Positions 11,094-21,404 of a stretch of 64,000 nt of DNA are shown here, one piece after another. Each line of letters begins with the position of its first letter. The first letter of the stretch is position 1. Source of the DNA: Chionoecetes opilio (Eukaryota > Arthropoda > Malacostraca > Decapoda > Majidae); NCBI GenBank assembly GCA_016584305.1, contig JACEEZ010004848.1, forward strand, positions 162,501 through 226,500. Reading direction: 5' to 3'. The position numbers and the translations under genes are program-made. The notes under the pieces were generated by a model. It had not been told where the DNA came from and did no database searches. It saw nothing but the letters and a program-made list of their open reading frames with translations.

Positions 11094-11737
11094 TAAGTTT
11101 CCAGATGAACACCAAACTTCCTTTGGTGGATGAAACAATTTTTTTCTGGTGAGTTTTGATGTGTTTTGAATTAATTTGCTAACCGTTTCTGTCGCTAATC
11201 ACTTTTTGTTTTATTAGTTTTTTAGTGATTTGTAACAAAAATAACAAAAAAACAAATTGAACCTAACCTAACCTAACCGAACCGAATCTAACCTATACCT
11301 AACATAACCTTTACCTAACCTAACCGAACCAAACCTAACCTATACCTAACCGAACATAACCTATACCTAACCTAACCTAACCTAACCGAACCTATACCTA
11401 ACCTAACCTTTACCTAACCTATACCTAACATAACATAGCCTATACCTAACCTACCCTTTACCTAACCTAACCTTTACCTAACCTAACCTAACTGAACCTA
11501 TACCTAACATAACATAACCTATACCTAACCTTTACCTAACATATACCTAACATAACATAACCTATACCTAACATAACCTATACCTAACCTAACCTTTACC
11601 TAACTTAACTAAAAAGAAAATATAAAAAAATATTTGCGACAGAAGCGGTTAGCAGATTAATTCAAAACGCATCAAAACTCACCAGAAAAAAAGAGTTTCG
11701 TCCACCAAAGTGAATTTGATGTTCATCTACAAATAGA
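11094..11737. mobile_element. TTAGG-core palindromic MITE, copy 1
   Basis: The left arm (11097-11200: TTCCAGATGAACACCAAACT ... TTTTGATGTGTTTTGAATTA) is mirrored by the right arm (11625-11735: TTAATTCAAAACGCATCAAA ... TTGATGTTCATCTAC). The loop is a 350-bp CCTAA-type tract. Diverged copies with the same arms lie at 21405-21748, 23455-23790 and 25615-25790. No protein is encoded. Confidence 0.8.
11258..11612. repeat. Interstitial (CCTAA)n-like tract
   Basis: Irregular CCTAA repeats with CCGAA, CATAA and CTATA variants. This is the complement of the arthropod telomere motif TTAGG. It forms the loop of the MITE at 11094-11737, so it is not simply a telomere-fusion relic. Confidence 0.85.
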
Positions 11738-11984
11738 ATAACAAAGGTAATGTTCTACAGATAAAAATTTGACTGAAAACTGATGAACTTAGCTGAATGT
11801 TATTTGTGTTTACTCTTCAAAAGTTACACTATAATAATAATAAATACTTTAGACTTACCATAACTACTCCACAAAGCAATCAGCTGGGCATGCACACACT
11901 CCGGCCTGCAGCAAGGGAGTCAATCATCTGAAATGGGGAAGGATGAAAATATAAAATGTCTACAAGCTGATCCAACCCTCTTAA

Positions 11985-12189
11985 CCCCTCCACGCCCAGA
12001 TCTTTCCTTTGCTATATAAAAATCATCTGTTCTCAGCCATAAAATTACGAAAACAAACTAAATAAACCAAATTAGTTAGTAGACAAGGATACTAAGTAGG
12101 TCATATCTATAAATTATTGCTTATATTCACTAAAAATCGTCTAATGGCAGCCAAATTACAATGGAAATTACGCTCTGGGTCTCAAACGG
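11985..12189. mobile_element. 205-bp piggyBac-type MITE, copy 1
   Basis: Flanked by TTAA at 11981-11984 and 12190-12193. The ends are CCCCTCCACGCCCAGATC and CTCTGGGTCTCAAACGG. TTAA duplication is the hallmark of piggyBac insertion. The second copy at 12739-12943 is exactly the same length. Confidence 0.75.
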
Positions 12190-12224
12190 TTAATTGTATA
12201 CTTTATGATATAACTAGTGCTTGG

Positions 12225-12508
12225 GGCAGAGCAGGGGCAACACAAGAGTTAGGGGTTCACAATCAGGGGCAACACAACAGTTAGGGGTTCACAATCAGGG
12301 GCAACACAACAGTTAGGGGTTCACAATCAGGGGCAACACAACAGTTAGGGGTTCACAATCAGGGGCAACACAAGAGTTAGGGGTTCACAATCAGGGGCAA
12401 CACAACAGTTAGGGGTTCACAATCAGGGGCAACACAACAGTTAGGGGTTCACAATCAGGGGCAACACAACAGTTAGGGGTTCACAATCAGGGGCAACACA
12501 AGAGTTAG
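12225..12508. repeat. 32-bp minisatellite, about 9 copies
   Basis: Units of GGGGCAACACAACAGTTAGG plus GGTTCACAATCA with period 32. Some units read AAGAG for AACAG. The units are nearly identical, so the expansion is young. Confidence 0.95.
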
Positions 12509-12738
12509 GGGTGGACGTTTGAGGTTCAGTAAGTTGAGTCTCCTGGTAATAATGACGGGATTTCCGCAGCACATGATAGACAATGTATTCCTTCCATGTG
12601 TGTGAGTGTAATAATCCAGATGATACAGGGCACAAGGCACATCAGTGGGTATGGAAATTGTTCAGTTACAGATCATCAAAAGTCAAGTTATGATTACAGG
12701 ATTGAAGGCAGGGAACCGTGTCTTTTGTGCCCTATTAA

Positions 12739-12943
12739 CCCCTTCACGCCCATATCTTTCCTTTGCTATATAAAATTGTCTGTTGTTAGCCATAAAACTA
12801 CGAAAAAGTAACAAAATAAACCAAATTAGCTAATGGACAAGGATATTAAACAGGTCATAGCTATAAAATATTGCTTATATTCACTAAAAATCGTCTAATG
12901 GTACCCAAATTACAATAGAAATTACGTTCTGGGTCTCAAGGGG
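12739..12943. mobile_element. 205-bp piggyBac-type MITE, copy 2
   Basis: Flanked by TTAA at 12735-12738 and 12944-12947. Ends are CCCCTTCACGCCCATATC and GGGTCTCAAGGGG, a better-kept inverted pair than copy 1. The interior (AAATCGTCTAATGG, CAAATTACAATAGAAATTAC) matches copy 1. Confidence 0.85.
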
Positions 12944-13028
12944 TTAAGGCCCTATGTACGGTCGGTCTTCCTTGGAGACTATCACGGTGGTACAAGACAC
13001 GCAAACATTTCTATCTTGAATTATTGTA

Positions 13029-13074
13029 CAGTAAAACCTCTCGTATCCGGACCCTCATTATTCGGACCTTCTCC

Positions 13075-13109
<35 letters not shown>

Positions 13110-13144
13110 GGGTCGAAATTTCCTAGCTATATAATATACACCTA

Positions 13145-13179
<35 letters not shown>

Positions 13180-13333
13180 GGGTCGAAATTTCCTAGATAT
13201 ATAATAAACACCTAATTTTTTTTAATTTTTTTATATACATATCCCCCCATATATAATCCCCCCATTATTCGGATCCTTGCATTACTCGGACCACTCCTTG
13301 GCCCAATTAGTCCGAATATGAGAGGTTTTGCTG
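13029..13333. mobile_element. Tigger-type MITE
   Basis: A 305-bp element starting CAGTAAAACCTCTCGTATCC and ending GAATATGAGAGGTTTTGCTG, flanked by TA at 13027-13028 and 13334-13335. CAGTAAAACCTC termini with TA duplication are typical of pogo/Tigger elements. The interior holds two oligo-T tracts, each followed by the same GGGGTCGAAATTTCCTAG block, so part of it was duplicated. Confidence 0.85.
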
Positions 13334-13606
13334 TACAAATGAAAGGTGAATGACAGTGAAATACAATATGAAGGATATAGTGTAATGACAAACATTTGGA
13401 AGAACATGGAGCAGGATCTATCAAATTTTTTTTCTAACAGCCGTTCTAGGTATAATATATAATGATATAACAATAAGGGAGTAGCAGTCACCCCTCAGGT
13501 TCATATACACAGCACAGAATACTGCCTGGGAACACCAAGCCATGTCCCTTGTTGACCTTTGATGGGTTATGTTAATAATTTTACTCATGCGTATACTGTC
13601 CCTCTT

Positions 13607-13658
13607 GTTTGGAGAGAGAGAGGGAGAGAGCGAGAGAGCGAGAGAGCGAGAGAGAGAG

Positions 13659-13700
<42 letters not shown>

Positions 13701-13824
13701 CGAGAGCGAGAGCGAGAGAGCGAGAGCGAGAGAGCGAGAGCGAGAGAGCGAGAGAGCGAGAGCGAGAGCGAGAGAGAGAGAGAGCGAGAGAGCGAGAGAG
13801 CGAGAGAGAGAGAGAGAGAGAGAG
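13607..13824. repeat. (GA)n microsatellite with GC interruptions
   Basis: About 215 bp of GA with periodic GCGA interruptions. Arg/Glu/Ser-repeat open frames here are artefacts. Confidence 0.97.
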
Positions 13825-13955
13825 GACTTATAATAATGTAAGTTGTACAATACTCAAGAATTACAGAAACAAATGGCTTGGAATTTTAATGAAGAAACTG
13901 GTAAAGTAGTACATCAAGGATACCTAAATTAAACCATGAATATCGTGTATGTCGG

Positions 13956-14152
13956 GTTTGGTGTGTCCTGAAGGTGTAGGGATGAATTGTGGGGTGGTTG
14001 AGGGGTTGAAGCACAGCACTCTGAGATGGTTTGGTTCTATAGAAAGGATGGCAGAAAGTGAGATGACTTAGAGTATGTATCAGTGTAGTAGAAGCAGTGC
14101 CAGTGGGTACTACAGAACGACCCCCAGTGACATGGGAAGGCAGGAATAGATA
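13956..14152 (+). pseudogene. LINE reverse transcriptase C-terminal fragment
   Basis: The frame reads MNCGVVEGLKHSTLRWFGSI followed by ERMAESEMT and a stop. It matches the LKxxxLRWFGHxERM motif found near the C-terminus of many arthropod LINE ORF2 proteins. In-frame stops and the missing upstream domains make it a dead fragment. Confidence 0.55.
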
Positions 14153-14204
14153 AATACATATATAGTATTTTTACCCATCGTATTATTTATATTTAGTATT
14201 ATAT

Positions 14205-14503
14205 CACTCACTCGAGAGGCGTAGAGTAAGGGGCGATCTGATAGAAGTTTTTAAGTGGATAAAGGGATACAATATAGGCGATGTAGGAAAAGTTCTTACG
14301 GCTATTAACCAGGGTAGAACAAGAAGTAACGGATTGAAGCTAGAAAAGCGTAATTTAAAAAGGAAATAGGGAGAAACTGGTTCACAAATAGGGTGTTGAA
14401 TGACTGGAATGGACTCAGTCGTCAGGTGGTCAATGCGGAGTCTATTGGGGTCTTTAAAAGGAGTCAGGATAAATTCATGGATGGGGATGAAAGGTGGATG
14501 TAG
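14205..14503 (+). pseudogene. LINE C-terminal fragment (LERRRVRGDLIEVFK type)
   Basis: The frame from 14205 reads HSLERRRVRGDLIEVFKWIK, then GYNIGDVGKVL and QGRTRSNGLKLEKRN. After a frameshift near 14368 it continues GRNWFTNRVLNDWNGLSRQV and ESIGVFKRSQDKFMDGDERW to a stop. This is the conserved C-terminal tail of a LINE ORF2 seen widely in decapod and mollusc genomes. A T-rich 3' segment runs to about 14580. It carries one frameshift and is heavily 5'-truncated. Confidence 0.75.
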
Positions 14504-14580
14504 GTAGAGTTAAGTAACAGGAACTACCTCGTGTAGGTCTCACAGCCTCTTGTAGCTTCCTTACTTTCTTATGTTCTTAC

Positions 14581-15534
14581 TCACCTGAAGCTCAGCGGCC
14601 AAGAAGACTATTATTCTCTAGTTCGTTTATGGTGGCGGCAGAAGTGATAGTCAGAATAAGTGACAATGCCGTGAAATACCTGTAGTCTACCTGATTACTG
14701 TTATCTCTTATCTTATTGATTACTATCTGAACCTCTCATCACACGCTCTACCTTTGTTCACCGTTTTCTATTCTGCTAATACTGTATTAATTTTCTATCT
14801 CTCTCACTCTCAGGTATATATAAGTTTTTCCTCCATCATTCAGTCTCTGGTCCCCTTTCCTCCACCACTGTGCCCAGCCATTCACTCTCCTTGATGTGGA
14901 CTTCATATAAAACATTTTACATTCACTATGTATATTTGTAACAGACTTTGAGGTATTTATACATTTAATTCACAACGACGAAAAAATAATGACTTTGATA
15001 TCAACTTATTCTCTAAATTGATTATTTGATATTGACTATAACCGTTCTGGGCAGTGAGTAGCTTGGACAGATGGTAATTAAGGTTTCTAATATTTCAATA
15101 AATGATGCAAGTGTAGCTAAATGGCCTGTGGTGAATGGAGGCTGATGGCACTGTTGGATCAGCGCTGTGTCACATAAGGACTGCTTTACCTTCAAAACTG
15201 CATATCAAGCAAAGACGGCATCCAATATATGGCATTGTGTTTGGCTCCATGCTATGTGCAAGATGGTAATGAGTGTGAATTGTGCAGTCTATCTGTATCA
15301 TTTTCTACTGTATGGTAACTGGGTGTTAATTACAATGACGTGTGGGTAGTGTGAATTTTAAAATAAATTATTTCTGAGCAAGAAAACATTGATTTTGTGG
15401 TGCCTGAGTGAGGTCATCTGAGGTCTTAAGGTGAGTGTCTTTGAGCAATTTTGATCACATACTTTCAAAACTTAAAGATTTCAGTGAAACTGCTCTAGAG
15501 ATTGGCATTGGAAAATAAGCCGGGCACAAACAGT
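14581..15534. other. No feature recognised
   Basis: AT-rich, with no clear repeat boundaries or coding motif. Confidence 0.4.
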
Positions 15535-15933
15535 GGTTCCCAGTAGTATCAAATAATTATCCAACCACTGATTTATTAGTAGGATGCGATGTACTGGGAC
15601 AATCGCCTTTCACACTAAATCACAAACGGAAATTAATGTACTGGAGAAACACCCACGTAGTCAGAATGGTATCTAAAAGGAAGGAAAAAGTAGAAAAAAT
15701 GACTCAAATACCTCCTATGGTAGGGGAACCGTCCCTTCTATGAATTTGCATACAATAGAAACAATAAGTCCTCCCCCTTGCCAAACCAAGTTTGTCTCTT
15801 TGCCTATTAATGAGTCTCCAGGCGCTACAGTAATTGTTCATCCCCAAGGGAAAGTTAGTAATAACTGCCATCCTTTTTGTGCAATGGTCAGCCCAGAACA
15901 GCCCATACCTTGCCCATTTGTTAACCCTGCTAA
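15535..15933 (+). pseudogene. Ty3/Gypsy-like retrotransposon fragment
   Basis: One frame reads NYPTTDLLVGCDVLGQSPFT followed by LNHKRKLMYWRNT, resembling the end of a retroviral-type aspartic protease (LLxGxDxLG, then a TLxW strand). It stops at about 15741. A second frame from 15740 continues with LPINESPGATVIVHPQGKV and PCPFVNPAKAP, resembling the protease-RT linker of gypsy elements. A frameshift separates them. The fragment is cut at 15931-15933 by the Harbinger-like element. No LTR is visible. Confidence 0.5.
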
Positions 15934-17760
15934 AGCCCCGTTCACATCTCCACGACTCGCGTCGGCGACCAGTCACGACTTGCTGAGTCATCTAGTCGGT
16001 GCCTAGTGCAGCCCATTTTGGGGGGGGGGGCTGAAGCTCCAAAATCGGTGTGGTTGGCTTAGCCGACTAGTCCGCGATTGTCGGCGATACTCGCGGACAG
16101 TCGCGGACTAAAACTAATTTAACCGCCAATATTGGGTTGCCATCATGCGCCGACAGTCGCAACACAATGGCAACGACGGTTGCCGTCGTGCTGCGACTGT
16201 TCCCGGCCGTGCGGCGACTGTTCCCGGCCGTGCGGCGACTGTTCCCGGCCGTGCGGCGACTGTTCCCGGCCGTGCGGCGACTGTTCCCGGCCGTGCGGCG
16301 ACTGCTCCCGGCCGTGCGGCGACTGTTCCCGGCCGTGCGGCGACTGTTCCCTGCCGTGCGGCGACTGTTCCCGGCCGTGCGGCGACTGTTCCCGGCCGTG
16401 CTGCGACTGTTCCCGGCCGTGCTGCGACTGTTCCCGGCCGTGCTGCGACTGTTCCCGGCCGTGCGGCGACTGTTCCCGGCCGTGCGGCGACTGTTCCCGG
16501 CCGTGCGGCGACTGTTCCCGGCCGTGCGGCGACTGTTCCCGGCCGTGCGCGACTGTTCCCGGCCGTGCGGCGACTGTTCCCGGCCGTGCTGCGACTGTTC
16601 CCGGCCGTGCGCGACTGTTCCCGGCCGTGCGGCGACTGTTCCCGGCCGTGCGGCGACTGTTCCCGGCCGTGCGGCGACTGTTCCCGGCCGTGGCGACTGT
16701 TCCCGGCCGTGCGCGACTGTTCCCGGCCGTGCGGCGACTGTTCCCGGCCGTGCGGCGACTGTTCCCGGCCGTGCGGCGACTGTTCCCGGCCGTGCGGCGA
16801 CTGTTCCCGGCCGTGCGGCGACTGTTCCCGGCCGTGCGGCGACTGTTCCCGGCCGTGCGGCGACTGTTCCCGGCCGTGCGGCGACTGTTCCCGGCCGTGC
16901 GGCGACTGTTCCCGGCCGTGCGGCGACTGTTCCCGGCCGTGCGGCGACTGTTCCCGGCCGTGCGGCGACTGTTCCCGGCCGTGCGGCGACTGTTCCCGGC
17001 CGTGCGGCGACTGTTCCCGGCCGTGCGGCGACTGTTCCCGGCCGTGCGGCGACTGTTCCCGGCCGTGCGGCGACTGTTCCCGGCCGTGCGGCGACTGTTC
17101 CCGGCCGTGCGGCGACTGTTCCCGGCCGTGCGGCGACTGTTCCCGGCCGTGCGGCGACTGTTCCCGGCCGTGCGGCGACTGTTCCCGGCCGTGCGGCGAC
17201 TGTTCCCGGCCGTGCGGCGACTGTTCCCGGCCGTGCGGCGACTGTTCCCGGCCGTGCGGCGACTGTTCCCGGCCGTGCGGCGACTGTTCCCGGCCGTGCG
17301 CGACTGTTCCCGGCCGTGCTGCGACGTTCCCGGCCGTGCGGCGACTGTTCCCAGCCGTGCTGCGACTGTTCCCAGCCGTGCTGCGACTGTTCCCAGCCGT
17401 GCTGCGACAGTTCCCAGCCGTGCTGCGACTGTTCCCAGCCGTGCTGCGACTGTTCCCAGCCGTGCTGCGACTGTTCCCGGCCGTGCTGCGACTGTTCCCG
17501 GCCGTGCTGCGACTGTTCCCGGCCATGCGGCGACTGTTCCCCAGCCGTGCGGCGACTGTTCCCAGCCGTGCGGCGACTGTTCCCAGCCGTGCGGCGACTG
17601 TTCCAAGCCGTGCTGCAACTGTTCCCAGCCGTGCGGCGACTGTTCCTAGCTGTGTGGCGACTGTTCCCAGCCGTGCTGCGACTGACACCGAATATGGCAA
17701 GCCCCTACATGCGGTGCGGCGAGGAAGGAAGGAGAGGAAGGAAGGTTTCTCTCTCTCTTT

Positions 17761-17762
<2 letters not shown>
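15934..17762. mobile_element. Harbinger-like element, copy 3, with satellite expansion
   Basis: TAA at 15931-15933 precedes AGCCCCGTTCACATCTCCAC, the same left end as copies 1 and 2. The family blocks (CTAAAACTAATTTAACCGCC, AATATTGGGTTGCCATCATG) run to 16185, then the 21-bp array, then the family block CTGACACCGAATATGGCAAG (17683-17702). The right TIR is not found. The element ends in or before the GA tract at 17765. Confidence 0.6.
16186..17690. repeat. 21-bp satellite array, about 71 copies
   Basis: Units of CGGCGACTGTTCCCGGCCGT plus G, period 21, about 1.5 kb. Outer units carry CCCAGCCGTGCTGCG variants, like the two-unit seed in copies 1 and 2 of the host element. Central units are nearly identical. 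A few units have lost 1 or 2 bases (CGTGCGCGAC, CGTGGCGAC). Because 21 is divisible by 3 and no unit has a stop codon, several 490- to 600-codon frames run across it. They are not genes. Confidence 0.97.

Positions 17763-17764
<2 letters not shown>

Positions 17765-17853
<89 letters not shown>
17765..17853. repeat. (GA)n microsatellite
   Basis: About 88 bp of perfect GA repeat. Confidence 0.97.
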
Positions 17854-17857
<4 letters not shown>

Positions 17858-17872
17858 GCTGGCGCGGCGATT

Positions 17873-18155
17873 TATTTAGTTAACGCTAATGTATGCATGG
17901 TGGTAGCTACTTCATTTATCAGAAAACTAAATATATCAATGGAAAGCTATTAAAATTTTGCTTCTATTAATATGTTCCATGTAATAAGCTGTCGCACAAA
18001 GTTTTACATGACGACGAGTTTAAGTGAATTTTAAGTTCATGCATATTTCTTCAGTCTCATAATGACCTATATTTAATGTGTTTTACTGTGTTTTACGTGA
18101 TAATCTTATAGAACAAACATTTCCGAAGATAACAGTATATCCTTTATCATGTATA
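17873..18155. repeat. Single arm of the 19821-20611 inverted repeat
   Basis: Shares TTATTTAGTTAACGCTAAT, TATATCAATGGAAAGCTA and TAAGTTCATGCATATTTCTT with the right arm at 20165-20570, at lower identity. It is an independent solo copy in direct orientation to that arm. Confidence 0.7.
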
Positions 18156-18225
18156 ACATGATTTCCCGGACTAGTAGGGGGGGAGCACTGGTCCGGGAAT
18201 CGCAACAGTCCGAGGCCATTACAGA

Positions 18226-18470
18226 CCCCCGGACGCATATTCTCAATGCGTTCGCTCTTTTCGGCAGGCCGCTCGAGATTTTTTTTAAACTTTCGGTTAA
18301 GGTTAGGTAAGGTTAGGTTCAGGTTCCCTGTTACAATGGTAACTTTGTGTGGGAATCACAATGAGGTTATTTTCAAGAAAATCCTGTGGTTAGTTTCGGC
18401 GCTACAGCCATGCGTAGAGGGCTGCCAACCTGCCGAAAAGGGTGAACGCATTGAGAATATGCCCCCCGGA
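18226..18470. mobile_element. Palindromic MITE with TTAGG-like core
   Basis: The left end contains GCATATTCTCAATGCGTTCG and CTCTTTTCGGCAGG. The right end contains CCTGCCGAAAAGGGTGAACG and CATTGAGAATATGC, the reverse complement. The core has GGTTAGGTAAGGTTAGGTTC. A diverged relative lies at 5590-5800. Confidence 0.6.
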
Positions 18471-18617
18471 TGTTTATCCTACTCTAGTATTTACTGTCCG
18501 GCAACCACCAATATCAACTACCCCGCCGTGGACTTTTACGTCACTTTGTTTTTTATTTTTGGGCTGCGAGGATCCCTTGGGGAACACTATGAGCCCTGGT
18601 GATGTCCTATGATGCTA

Positions 18618-18995
18618 TCACAGGTGCTGTAGTTGACCTGTCTGCCTCAGGAAGGCACAGGTGAGGCGGATGACAGCGTGTTGCCGGGAGGGGTGGACGC
18701 CAACCGCCGCCAGCAGGGTGGGCAGGTCACAGGTGGCGACGTTCAGGGTGAGGAGTTGAGAGTGTAGCACTACACGGTGGGAGTGCAAGCACGGACACTG
18801 CAGCAGAAAGTGTTCAATAGTCTCAGAGACGTTCCTGCACCAGGGGCAGTGGGAGTCAGGGGACTGATGGAGGTGGTGCAGGAGAACCGTGTCTTGTCCC
18901 CAAATGTAAACAATACGACCGCTGAGCATGGCGGGAGGCGCGGACACTGACCAGGGGTGACAGGAGACGCTTGTACCGACGGACAACTTTGTCAA
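18618..18995 (-). pseudogene. LINE ORF2 C-terminal fragment with CCHC knuckle
   Basis: A 125-codon open frame. It contains SPDSHCPWCRNVSETIEHFL followed by LQCPCLHSHRVVL: a C-x2-C-x8-H-x4-C zinc knuckle, followed by a helical tail (LTLNVATCDLPTLLAAVGVH). This knuckle closes the ORF2 of many non-LTR retrotransposons. It lacks reverse transcriptase and endonuclease, so it is a 5'-truncated relic. It is the clean single-copy version of the tandem block at 1-735. Confidence 0.7.
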
Positions 18996-19139
18996 TTTAC
19001 GGACTGGACCAGGCAGACCATATAAAAAAAAAAAAAAAAAATAAAAAAAATTGTCTGGGACTCTGGCATATTCCCGGACCTCGGATTTTTACCGGCAAAT
19101 GGAGGTCCGGGAAAACGAGGGTTGTGTGTACTAACAAAA

Positions 19140-19312
19140 AAGTACAGTTACATAATCTGACTGAGAAAAGAGTTGATCCTTTGTCCTGCCTCCCCTTTCC
19201 GTCAAGCCCTCACCACCACCACACGTCCATAGCTATACATAGGTAGGCTACTTGTATCATCGCTGCCCGACCCTTGTTAATGCATTACAAATCCACATCA
19301 CAAGTCATAACT
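19140..19312. repeat. Inverted-repeat partner of 32362-32528
   Basis: About 165 bp, nearly identical to the reverse complement of 32362-32528 (for example GTTACATAATCTGACTGAGA and CATCGCTGCCCGACCCTTGT). The partners are 13 kb apart. No coding potential is visible. Confidence 0.85.
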
Positions 19313-19319
19313 TTATTTA

Positions 19320-19796
19320 CCGTAGATAACACTTTAGTCGCCAGGTGCAATAATGTCGCCAGCCGCCAAATATTACGAAATTATAGCATCACTACTGATT
19401 TTTATGTGCCACCAAAGATGATACACAGTAGTTTATATCATGACTGTATAATCTACCCTGTTTCAGTGTTGTTTTATGCTTTGCATCTGCAAGTATATAC
19501 GATTTCAAATTTCCCTACTCGTTTTTTTCGTGCGACGACGACGGCGGGAGGACACTCAGTAAATAAACACTAATTGGCGACCTTATTGTTGGTCGCCACT
19601 CTGGTGATATTTTTGTAATTTGTTAATTTATAGCCATAATATGATACAGATGAAGACAAAAAATGACACAAGACTCTCCAGATAGACCCTTCTAACTTTC
19701 CTGAAATCATGGATGTAGAAATGTAAGTAAGTATTAACGCCACCACACGTCTGCACATCGAAAAAAAAGTTGTCCTGGCGACTTTGGTGTTATCAG
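19320..19796. mobile_element. Fold-back MITE, copy 2
   Basis: The left end, ACCGTAGATAACACTTTAGT then CGCCAGGTGCAATAATGTCG, matches 2393-2450. The right end is GTCCTGGCGACTTTGGTGTT then ATC. It is longer and more decayed than copy 1, with a CTTATTGTTGGTCGCC block in the interior. Confidence 0.55.
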
Positions 19797-19820
19797 TATA
19801 TATGGTCTATGTACTGTATA

Positions 19821-20611
19821 CTATATCAGTGGTCTATGGACTATCATATAGACTGGTTTATCAGTATATATGATATACTGTAATCTTCGTAAATGTTTGT
19901 TCCATAATATTATTAAATAAAAAACAGTAAAACACGCTAAAGAAATGCCATTATGAGGCTATGAAGAAATATGCATGAACTTAATATTCACTTAACTCTT
20001 CGCCATTTAAAACTTTGCAAGTCAACTTTTATCATGAAGGGTATCAATAGAAGCGCAATTTTATTAGCTTTCCATTGATGTATTTCTTTTTCTGATAAAT
20101 GAATTACCCCCATGCACAAATTGGCGTTAACTAAATAAATAAAATCACCAATTGGGTAATTTTCCCGATTGATGCGGTTATTTATTTAGTTAACGCTAAT
20201 TTATACATGGTGCTAATTCATTTATCAGAAAACTAAATATATAAGTAAATAAATAACATCAATCGGGAAAATTACCCGATTGATGATTTTATTTATTTAT
20301 TTAACGCAAATTTATGCATGGTTCTAATTCAGTTATCAGATAACGAAATATATCAATGGAAAGCTAATAAAATTGCGCTTCTATTGACACACTTCATAAT
20401 AAAAGTTGACACGCAAAGTTTTAAATGGCAAAGAGTTAAGTGAATATTAAGTTCATGCATATTTCTTCATAGTCTCGTAATGGCATTTCTTTAGCGTGTT
20501 TTGCTGTTTTTTATTTAATAATATTATGGAACAAACCTTTACGAAGATTACAGTATATCATATATACTGATAAACCAGTCTATATGATAGTCCATAGACC
20601 ACTATATCTCT
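19821..20611. repeat. Large imperfect inverted repeat, about 330-bp arms
   Basis: The left arm begins GTGGTCTATGGACTATCATA (about 19830). The right arm ends TATGATAGTCCATAGACCAC (about 20605). Intermediate blocks pair along the way: GTAATCTTCGTAAATGTTTG with AACCTTTACGAAGATTACAG, and TAAGTTCATGCATATTTCTT with its inverse at 19970-19990. The centre (20130-20280) holds a further palindrome around ATCGGGAAAATTACCCGAT. Arms differ by scattered substitutions, so it is not a simple assembly fold-back. It ends near 20611; the ends and any target duplication are unclear. Confidence 0.85.
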
Positions 20612-20708
20612 TTGTCGAGCGGGCCGCAGGCCGCTATGCAGCTTGTAATTTGAAAACATTGTCGCGTGAACAGTCCAGGTATACAGTGGTCTATGCCTAA
20701 CCTTATAA

Positions 20709-20771
20709 GTTTAAATGAAACCTAACCTAACCTTAACCACAAAGTATACCTAACCTAACCTAACCTTAACA
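20709..20771. repeat. Short CCTAA-like tract
   Basis: CCTAACCTAACCTTAACC-type repeats in two blocks. A telomere-motif-like sequence in a repeat context. Confidence 0.7.
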
Positions 20772-20912
20772 CTTACCTACTGAGGTGGTGGGAAGCAGCG
20801 AGCGAGAACATCCTACGCACTTCATTTCAATTAGCAAACTAGTCAGCTGTAACCGACTTTACCCGATTCAAATGTAGGACCTTTGTTTTAATTGAGAGCC
20901 TCTAGACTGTCA

Positions 20913-21210
20913 GGCCCGGTTCACACTTCACGTTTTTGCTGGACGTAGTCTACGTGCATCTTGTCATCAGTGACTCACAGTACGTCACAGTGACGTCACT
21001 TCCTGCCGGTGTAATGTGAACACAGGCTTTCCGCGACCACCACATTGCTGGAGCAGTGATGACGTCACTGACCTTGAGACGGGCGTCTCAGCTCACATTA
21101 TTCGGAGCTCCCAATTCTTTCTACGTGGCTGCGGGAGTGGCGGGGCGACGTCACTGATCGCCACGCCCACGTAGACACGGACAGCAAATACGTGTAGTGT
21201 GAACCCCGCC
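20913..21210. mobile_element. 298-bp PIF/Harbinger-like MITE
   Basis: The left end is GGCCCGGTTCACACTTCACG. The right end is CGTGTAGTGTGAACCCCGCC. Both are followed inward by AGCAAATACGT or its mirror. It is flanked by TCA at 20910-20912 and 21211-21213. Interior GACGTCAC palindromes resemble the element at 4151-4418. Confidence 0.7.
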
Positions 21211-21404
21211 TCAGTCTCTTGGTCCGTAAGAGAAATCGGAAGGTCGCACACATTTGCGTGACTCGGTCAGTGTCCAAATAGAGTTGGATGGAGGAGGGTG
21301 TGTCTGTGTGCGCTATAGACAACAAAAGAATAATTGCAATATATACATCATTTTTGTATTTTACGCGGAAGTAGATTAGTACTGTACAGTATACTGAGCA
21401 AAAA

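Larger units (their letters stand above)
18155..19128. mobile_element. Composite Tigger-like element carrying a LINE piece
   Basis: TTTCCCGGACTAGTAGGGGG at the left and GGTCCGGGAAAACGAGGGTT at the right are inverted to each other, with TA near each end. Inside lie the MITE at 18226-18470 and the LINE fragment at 18618-18995. The same pairing of LINE fragment and CCGGGAAAACGA-type end is seen at 1-822. The boundaries are approximate. Confidence 0.4.

Noticed and set aside
11258..11612. True telomere or chromosome-end remnant
   Set aside because: The CCTAA-like tract is the loop of a MITE with matching arms, and sister copies exist, so transposition explains it better.
16114..17953. Four overlapping open frames of 490-600 codons
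   Set aside because: All lie on a 21-bp tandem array with no stop codon in the unit; the period is a multiple of three, so frames stay open on both strands. No unique coding sequence.
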